Program-made: the position numbers and the translations under genes
Shown: piece by piece, positions 57,699 through 64,000 of the stretch
How the letters are laid out: each line of letters starts with the position of its first letter
Numbering within the stretch: the stretch's first letter is position 1
NCBI GenBank assembly: GCA_034509735.1
Contig: JACGWO010000007.1
Coordinates: 19,992,046 to 20,056,045 of the forward strand
DNA: 64,000 nucleotides
Origin: Sesamum alatum
Taxonomy: Eukaryota > Streptophyta > Magnoliopsida > Lamiales > Pedaliaceae
Reading direction: 5' to 3'
The notes under the pieces: generated by a model
The model's database searches: none
Told to the model about the DNA's origin: nothing
What the model saw: the letters and a program-made list of their open reading frames with translations, nothing else

Positions 57699-59012
57699 AT
57701 GTCTAAGAACCCGTTAACCATAATTCTTGAGACTAACAAATTCAACGGAACGAACTACTCGGACTGGCTGAGAAACCTGAGGATTGTCCTCAGTTTTGAG
57801 AACCAAGGCTATGTCTTGGACGAGCCGCCACCGAGCGACTTACCGGAGGGGTCCACGCCTGAAGAACGTTTGACGTTCGAGAAATGGCATGAGGACAACC
57901 GGAAAGTACGTAGTATCATACTGGCTTCGATGTCTAACGACATCCAGAAGCAGTATGAGTGGCTGGACAACGTCTCCGCCATAATGCTCCGCATGAACGA
58001 GGTTTATGGGGTTCCGGATATGCATATTAGATATGTCGCCACAAAAGCATTCTTTGACACCAAGCTCGCTGAAGGAGCGTCTATACAAAGTCATGGGGTC
58101 AAGATGCTCTCCCTAGTGGAGAAACTCGAGGACCTTAAAGCTGGGCTTAATAATGACACGTACATTGACGTGATCCTCCAGTCGCTTCCTCCATCCTATG
58201 ACCCGTTTGTTGTAAACTACAACATGAACGGACTTGAGAAGTCTATTCATGAGTTGATCAACATGCTGGTCCAATACGAGGCAACGACCCACAAGTCGGC
58301 GCCGGCGGTATTGATAGGAGAGGCTTCGACCTCCAAGGCGAATGGCAAGAGGGCCGGACGCTGGAAGAGGAAGAAGGGCAAAGGAAAGACGGTTGTAGCC
58401 CTTGCTCATGCTCCGGGAGTCCCTGTTGCTCCGGTTGGACCGAGCAAAGGGAAAGGGAAGGCTCGTGGTTCTCAGCGGTCCAAGGCAAATGATGTCTGCA
58501 TACATTGCCAAGGGAAAGGGCATTGGATGAGGGAGTGCCCACAACTCCTCTCCAACCCAGGTGTGTTTGTGATTGAAGTTAATATGATTACTAATTCTGC
58601 TTCACGGGTATTGGATACTGGGTGTGGTTCTGACATCTGCAATGATTTGCAGGCACTGCAAAGAAGCAGAAGGCTAACCAAGGATGAAATGATCCTGAGG
58701 CTAGGCGATGGCAAGGCCGTTGCTGCGGAGGCCGTAGGATCACTAGAGTTAGCCATTAGTAGTCATGTTAGGATTGTACTGAACGACTGTTTCTATGTAC
58801 CTAGCATGATTAAAAACATTGTTTCCATCCCGGTCCTTGATAAGGAGGGATATGAATTTACCATTAATAAAAATGATTTTTTCATTATCAAAGATGGTAT
58901 TTCTCATCTGGTTGGTACATTGGTCAACGGTCTGTACATACTTCAACAGTCTAATTGGATTATGACTGCAGAACACACAGATATGGCATGCGAGGTCAGG
59001 TCATATCTCTAA
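57699..59012 (+). CDS. gag: Copia gag-protease ORF, family D, best preserved in window
   Basis: 437 codons from ATG at 57699 (MSKNPLT); this ATG is chosen because it matches the start in the other copies, although the frame is open 9 codons further up. The gag core includes NKFNGTNYSDWLRNLRIVL and TYIDVILQSLPPSYDPF. A basic linker follows, then the CCHC zinc knuckle CIHCQGKGHWMREC at residues 267-280, then the protease box VLDTGCGSDICN with DTG at 306-308, and about 100 residues more into the GAG-pre-integrase region. It ends at 59012 because of a frameshift near 58990; the integrase continues in another frame. Probably one gag-pol frame originally. The CpG-rich codons and intact frame suggest recent activity. 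Confidence 0.9.
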   Translation: MSKNPLTIILETNKFNGTNYSDWLRNLRIVLSFENQGYVLDEPPPSDLPEGSTPEERLTFEKWHEDNRKVRSIILASMSNDIQKQYEWLDNVSAIMLRMNEVYGVPDMHIRYVATKAFFDTKLAEGASIQSHGVKMLSLVEKLEDLKAGLNNDTYIDVILQSLPPSYDPFVVNYNMNGLEKSIHELINMLVQYEATTHKSAPAVLIGEASTSKANGKRAGRWKRKKGKGKTVVALAHAPGVPVAPVGPSKGKGKARGSQRSKANDVCIHCQGKGHWMRECPQLLSNPGVFVIEVNMITNSASRVLDTGCGSDICNDLQALQRSRRLTKDEMILRLGDGKAVAAEAVGSLELAISSHVRIVLNDCFYVPSMIKNIVSIPVLDKEGYEFTINKNDFFIIKDGISHLVGTLVNGLYILQQSNWIMTAEHTDMACEVRSYL

Positions 59013-59784
59013 AGATAGGATAAGAAGGTTGGTGGACTCAAAGAGTCTAGAAATAGACGATTTGGACAACCTACCAACCTGCGAATCCTGTCTAAAGGGA
59101 AAGATGACCAAGAAACCCTTTGTTGGACAAAGTACGCTAGCTAGTGGTCTGTTGGATTTGATCCATACAGATGTCTGTGGTCCAGTAAATACTCAGGCTA
59201 GAGGTGGGTACTCGTACTTCATAACCTTTACCGATGATCACTCACGGTATGGTTATGTTTACCTGATGAGGTACAAGTCTGAAGCCTTTGGAAGGTTTAA
59301 GGAATACAGACTTGAAGTAGAGAACCAAACCGATCGAAAGATCAAAGCCCTTCGATCGGACCGAGGTGGAGAGTATTTGAGTGGTGAGTTTACTGATTAT
59401 CTAAAAGAGAATGGGATTCTCTCTCAGTGGACCCCTCCTGGAACACCGCAGCTTAATGGTGTGTCTGAAAGGAGGAATCGGACCTTGTTGGACATGGTCC
59501 GATCCATGATGAGTTTTATCGAACTACCCCTTTCCTTCTGGGGATACGCTCTTGAGACGACGGCCAAAGTTTTGAACTTGGCGCCATCTAAAAAGGTATC
59601 CCAGACGCCATATGAGATATGGCATGGCAAGCCTGCCTCCTACAAATACTTGAAAGTGTGGGGTTGCCCCGCATATGTCAAGAGATTAGTGGGAGATAAA
59701 CTGGACTCGAGGTCTAGTTTATGCAGGTTCACCGGCTATCCGAAAGAAACTGCGGGGTATTATTTCCATGATCCCTCCGAGTAA
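59013..59784 (+). pseudogene. pol: Copia integrase, family D
   Basis: Open from about 59013 to the stop at 59782-59784. In order: the GAG-pre-integrase part with RLVDSKSLEIDDLDNLPTC and ESCLKGKMTKKPF; the integrase core with HTDVCGPVNT (first Asp), IKALRSDRGGEYLSGEF (second Asp) and PGTPQLNGVSERRNRTLLD (Glu); then SLCRFTGYPKETAGYYFHDP. All three catalytic residues are present. It is separated from gag-protease by a frameshift and from the RT by a TAA stop in the linker, so it is not part of an intact polyprotein. Confidence 0.9.
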
Positions 59785-61014
59785 AAGGTTTTTGTCTCGC
59801 GAAACACAGTGTTCTTGCAAAAAGCTTTTCCATTGGATAGTCGACGCGATGAGGTACTCCTTGAGGAATCAAGTGAGGTACCCCATGTGGCGGCAGTGAC
59901 ATCTGAGCCAGTAGTTTCCACTGATATTGTTCCAATCCTCCGTAGGTCGGCCAGAGTATCCCAGGCACCTGATAGGTATGGATTTCTGGGCCTGACCGGT
60001 CAGTTGGATAATGATCCAAAGACATACGGAGAAGCGATGTCGGACATCGATTCGGATAAGTGGCTTGAGGCCATGAAATCCGAGATGGACTCGATGGGTA
60101 CAAACCAGGTTTGGACCCTAGTAGACCCACCCAAAGGGGTAAACCCGTAGGGTGTAAATGGGTCTACAAACGTAAGCTTGGAGCTGACGGGGAGGTTACA
60201 ACCTTCAAGGCCAGGCTTGTGGCGAAAGGTTACACTGAACGACCCGGGGTCGATTTTGAGGAAACCTACTCGCCCGTAGCAATGGCCAAGTCCATTCGGA
60301 TACTGCTTGCCATAGCAGCATGCTATGACTATGAAATGTGGCAGATGGACGTGAAACGGCTTTCCTCAACGGTTTCGTAGAGGAAGAGATCTATAAGGAT
60401 CAGCCGGAGGGTTTCACAACTGTTGGAGAAGAGCAGAAGGTCTGCCGTCTCCAAGGTCCATCTATGGCCTCAAACAAGCTTCCCGAAGCTGGAACATACG
60501 TTTTGATGAAGTCATACGGGGATATGATTTGACCAAGAACGAGTCCGATCCTTGTGTATACAAGAAGATCAGTGGGACCTCAGTTGCGTTTCTGGTGCTT
60601 TACGTGGATGACATCTTGCTCATTGGGAATGACGATAAGATGTTGGGTACCACTAAAGCTTGGTTGTCAACGCAATTCTCCATGAAGGATATGGGCGAGG
60701 CATCCTACATCCTTGGCATCAAGATCTACAGGGATAGGTCTAGAAGGATGTTAGGAATGGCCCAGTCCTCATACATTGAGAAAGTCTTGAAGAGATTCAA
60801 GATGGAGAACTCAAAACGAGAATTCCTTCCAATGAGGCATGGAATTAAGTTATCCAAGAAGCGGTCTCCTAAGACTGATGAGGAGCTTAAAAGGATGTTG
60901 GACATCCCCTATGCTTCAGCCGTAGGCAGCATACAGTATGCTGTTCAATGCACTAGACCTGATGTGGCTTTTGCTTTGAGCGTAACAAGTCGATATCAGT
61001 CGTGTGCCGGGTAG
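59785..61014 (+). pseudogene. pol: Copia reverse transcriptase, family D, frameshifted
   Basis: Four overlapping open stretches (59809-60150, 60111-60380, 60338-60532, 60529-61014) cover the RT. Visible motifs are VCKWVYK-type sequence as [40 protein letters not shown], the MDVK/TAFLNGF region broken by an indel near 60355, and FLVLYVDDILLIGND with an intact YVDD at 60601-60612. The thumb region with MDIPYASAVGSIQY-like sequence follows. At least three frameshifts and one stop, all small indels. The catalytic residues themselves are unchanged. Confidence 0.9.
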
Positions 61015-61598
61015 GCACACTGGAGTGCAGTCAAGACTATCCTGAAGTACCTGAAAAAGGACTAAGGACATGTTCTTGATCTACGGCGGTGGAGAGTTGA
61101 TACTGGAAGGCTATAGCGACGCTAGCTTCCAGTCGGATGACGATGATGCCAAGTCTCAGTCAGGTTATGTGTTCAGACTTAATGGTGGCGTGGTTGCTTG
61201 GAAGAGTTTCAAGCAGGCTACCACGGCGGACTCCACCATACAGTTTTGAATACATAGCGACTTTGGAAGCTGCTAAGGAGTGGTTTTGTTGATGAGCTAC
61301 ATCCAAGGGTTGGATGTAGTACCTAGCATTGCTAAGCCTGTAATTATCTTTTATGATAACAAACGGGGCGATAGCGTTAGCAAAGGAACCGAGATCTCAT
61401 CACGATCCAAGCATATTCTTAGACGCTACCATCTCTTAGAGAGAGAGATAGCAGGAGTGACGTTCGGTTGGACCGAGTCAGCTCCGTAGAAAACATAGCA
61501 GATCCACTTGCTAAGCCCATGTCGCAATTGCCCATACTCACCATCTGAATAAGAGGTTCGAGGACAATGGGCGATTGGCTTTAGGTCAAGTGAGAGAT
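61015..61598 (+). pseudogene. pol: Copia RNase H and polypurine tract, family D
   Basis: Continues pol after a stop at 61012-61014. RNase H traces are the SQSGYVF-type region near 61160, VIIFYDNKRGDSVSKGTE and SRSKHILRRYHLL in an open stretch (61280-61489), and the MGDWL end at about 61567-61581. The frame is broken by several indels. It ends in the polypurine tract CAAGTGAGAGAT (61587-61598) directly before the 3' LTR. Confidence 0.85.
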
Positions 61599-63148
61599 TG
61601 TTAGAATAGGTGACCAGAAAGCCAATAGGTTTGGCGATTTGTAACCTATCTGACAACTTGATGTAAATATAATATTATTTATGTGATGAATAAGATGAGT
61701 GTTTCGTCACCAATGGTACCTTCTTTGTTGCGCTCATCTTACATTTGTTAAAACAGTGTTTAACTTATATCGCAACAAAGCCCACAGACCATAGATAACA
61801 ACTCGTGCAGTTGGGGGCATTGGATGGTGGTCATGAAACAACTGATTAAGAGTTGGGTCTGAAACGTTCCAAGTCGAGGACCTCGAGACAGGGCATCGAG
61901 AGTCCTATTGAGATTTGCATCATGAGTCGTGTTCATTAGATGAGTGCCGTGTTTCATCGGCGACAGGCGTGGACGCCTACACGATCTTGATGGGTTTGGT
62001 CGACTGGGGTCGAGCCGACTGGACTGACTCGCGGGGATCATCATATGGAAGCCTTGGAGGCTTGGTCGGTATGATTGGATTTTTCCCGGTTCTGATAGTA
62101 CGGGAGTAATCCTCAGACTTGAGGAATCATGGCAGTCACGTGCACAGGACGGCTGTATCATGGATCTGGCAAGAGGTGATCATTATGGTAAGTGATCATT
62201 ATAAGCCTTGTCCAGTGCAGTCGGAATGTGTAGCGAGGATGGTGGATTCCAAGAAGAGAGGATCCGTCCCCTGTCAGTATGTGACAGAGGTATCTCCTAT
62301 GCACTCGAAGACACATTCATGCTGTTCGAAGCTGTGGCCACAGTGGTTGGTCGAACAGGGAATGGTTTCCTGTGTCGACGCAATGAAGCATACGTGGTCT
62401 CGAGTATTAAGCATAGATGCCTAGTCAAGGATGGGAACCGACGCCCAATTCCATACCCTAGACTAAGGCCGGGAGACGGTAGACGGAAGGATCGTACCCG
62501 TACAGAATCGGCGCCTAAATGTTCACGCCAATTCACCTAGTCTCTAGTACCATGGACCGTTGCGAGACGGCCACCCATGGTAACAGGCCCTTGTGGGACA
62601 CGAGCCCAAGTCTAGCTGAGGGTGAACCTAAAGGGTCACACACAAATCACCGAGGAGGTTGAGAGATCGACTTGGAGTCAATCTCGAAGGATAAAATAAG
62701 TAATTGGATTACTTAAGGGAAAGTCCATTGGAATAGACGGGCCGATATTGTATCGGGCTTTCATTTAATCGGTAAATTGGATTTTCGATTAAATATGGAA
62801 AATTGAGAAGTTGAGACGTTGGATCTTTTAATTGGATTAAAAGATCATCGGGAATAATTTAAATGGACATTAAATTGGATTTAATGTTGGATTCGTCGTA
62901 ATTGGATTACGATAAAACCCGGTCCGCTAAATTATACCCGAGAGGAGAAATAATTCCTAATTTTGGAATAGGAAGAAGTTGGACTTCTTCCCTTAATTAA
63001 ACATGCCGACATGCTCCCTTTGGAGGAAGCAAAATCAGCCATGTTTCATGCTAGGTGGTAATGTTGACTTATCTCTTTTGGAAAGAGATAAATCAACTCC
63101 AATCAAGCTCTTCCCTTTTGTTATGATTTGATCATACCATAAATTTTG
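61599..63148 (+). mobile_element. Family D LTR, truncated (3' LTR)
   Basis: Starts TGTTAGAATAGGTGACCAG after the polypurine tract and matches 53951-55485. At about 63148 it switches to family A leader, so the R/U5 part is missing. H2 here has a 2-nt loop (AGGCGT GG ACGCCT, 61968-61981). Confidence 0.88.
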
Positions 63149-64000
63149 TGTGATTATGTGTGTTAGATGGAAATAGATGATCGCGAGCCCTAGACCGAAT
63201 GTATGGTTTATTTTCTGTTGGGCCTGTGTGCCTCTTTTTACTGCTTTCTCCTTCTCTCTTTCTAGTTGCCTTGGAATAATAAGGCATTTTACCTCCCTCC
63301 TTATGTACTCTCCCTGGGTTTTCGCTGGGGTTTCTTTTTATATATGTAATGAGAGTAGAATAGGAGTGAGGTTTCTAATTTTTTAATTGGTGGAGAAAGA
63401 AGGAAGGACTACATGGAGAGCCCAGGCGGGAGGTCCCTTGGAGTTTTCCATGAAGTGAAGAAAGAGAAAAGAGACCAAGGCCCATCATCATGATGATTGG
63501 GTTACTATAAATGTAATAGTATAGGACCAACCCTAGATTGACCATAGATCCACTGCGGCTCAGTGGTCGAATAGGATTCGGGCTCGTGATCATCCAACAG
63601 GGCGTGCTAGGCTTTAATTTTGCATGTGGTTATGATGATGGATGAATGGGTTATTTATTTATCATATAACTGCTATGGATGGTTTGTTTACGCATTATGG
63701 TTGTATATGTGTGAATGTATATTTATGAGATCTCGGTCATTTACTACTCTCACATTGGTTGGGACCAATGTCAAAATATTAGACCCTAGACAAAGTGGAT
63801 TTGAACTCTAGGAGTTGTCCATGCCTTCCAATCCATGCATTACTGAGGAAGTTGCTTTGGGTCAATAGCGTGGTCTCACGAGTCGTGGCACGTTATTGTA
63901 CTTAAAGGAAGCTGCACTATGTCATGAACGAAAAATGGGCTGCTGTTACCTGTCTCACGAGTCGTGGGGGTACCAGTGGGTCTGTGCTGCTCGGTCGATT
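63149..64000 (+). mobile_element. Family A leader of element W, 3' part
   Basis: Matches the complement of 36900-37760: the GAGCCCTAGACCGAATG block, TGTTGGGCCTGTGTGCCTC, GCCTTGGAATAATAAGGC, a hairpin around 63550 and two CACGAGTCGTG palindromes (63877-63887, 63956-63966). The gag of this element should begin a few hundred bases beyond the window. Confidence 0.85.

Noticed and set aside
1..64000. Host genes, tRNA or rRNA, endogenous pararetrovirus, DNA transposons or Helitrons
   Set aside because: Every segment examined could be assigned to a Copia or Gypsy part; no exon-like conserved protein, cloverleaf, TIR pair or movement/coat protein motif was seen. Small RNA genes could be missed by eye.

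Overview
This 64 kb window is plant nuclear DNA made almost entirely of LTR retrotransposons inserted into one another. I see no cellular gene, tRNA, rRNA or CRISPR array. A plant is inferred from Ty1/Copia-type gag-pol, a Ty3/Gypsy element, initiator-Met tRNA primer sites (TGGTATCAGAGC), 2.0-2.3 kb LTRs and 5-bp target duplications. The Copia proteins look dicot-like, but that is only an impression. The window has one 500-N assembly gap (19258-19757).

Four Copia LTR families are present, named here A-D. A is about 2.0 kb (complete copies 2383-4358, 8137-10114, 23537-25535, 38812-40806). B is about 2.24 kb (31064-33303, 41638-43875). C is about 2.23 kb (11774-13999). D is about 2.23 kb (53951-56164, 61599-63148, plus a scrambled copy in 47126-51704). 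All four begin TGTTRGAATAGGTGAC, end in TTCA, and share the same PBS and PPT types. A Gypsy element (G) has a 2.33 kb LTR (44026-46356).

Layout. 1-549 is the end of a B LTR lying inside an A leader (550-2382) whose 5' LTR follows (2383-4358). That element sits in the 3' LTR (4359-5606) of a minus-strand A element, here called Y. The reverse transcriptase (RT) gene of Y is split by G (6580-46356, target duplication AGAAT) right beside the RT catalytic motif. Inside G are: a plus-strand A LTR joined to C material (8137-19257); a minus-strand A element (19887-40806) that contains a complete B element (21435-33303), whose left LTR contains a solo A LTR (23537-25535, duplication GTGAC); and a solo B LTR (41638-43875, duplication CTGCG) inside the G gag. 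After Y resumes (46357-46650), a plus-strand A element begins (46651). It is broken up by two D-derived blocks (47126-52002 and 53951-63148) and its leader runs to the window end.

Coding state. The best-preserved genes are two D gag-protease ORFs (48795-49976, 57699-59012). D pol is recognisable but frameshifted. A pol is decayed, with catalytic substitutions. B and C carry pol relics that share the same disabling changes, so they look like non-autonomous families mobilised in trans.

Most notable signal. The LTRs of all four Copia families are packed with short inverted repeats. A block of about 420 bp in U3 keeps the same order of hairpins while stem sequences differ between families by paired, compensating changes. 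A hairpin with an NACAC loop near the 3' end of every LTR behaves the same way. The AT-rich part of U3 is a run of near-perfect hairpins with 3-nt loops (mostly TGG, TAG, AGG). I know of no named element matching this; it is the main candidate for something undescribed.
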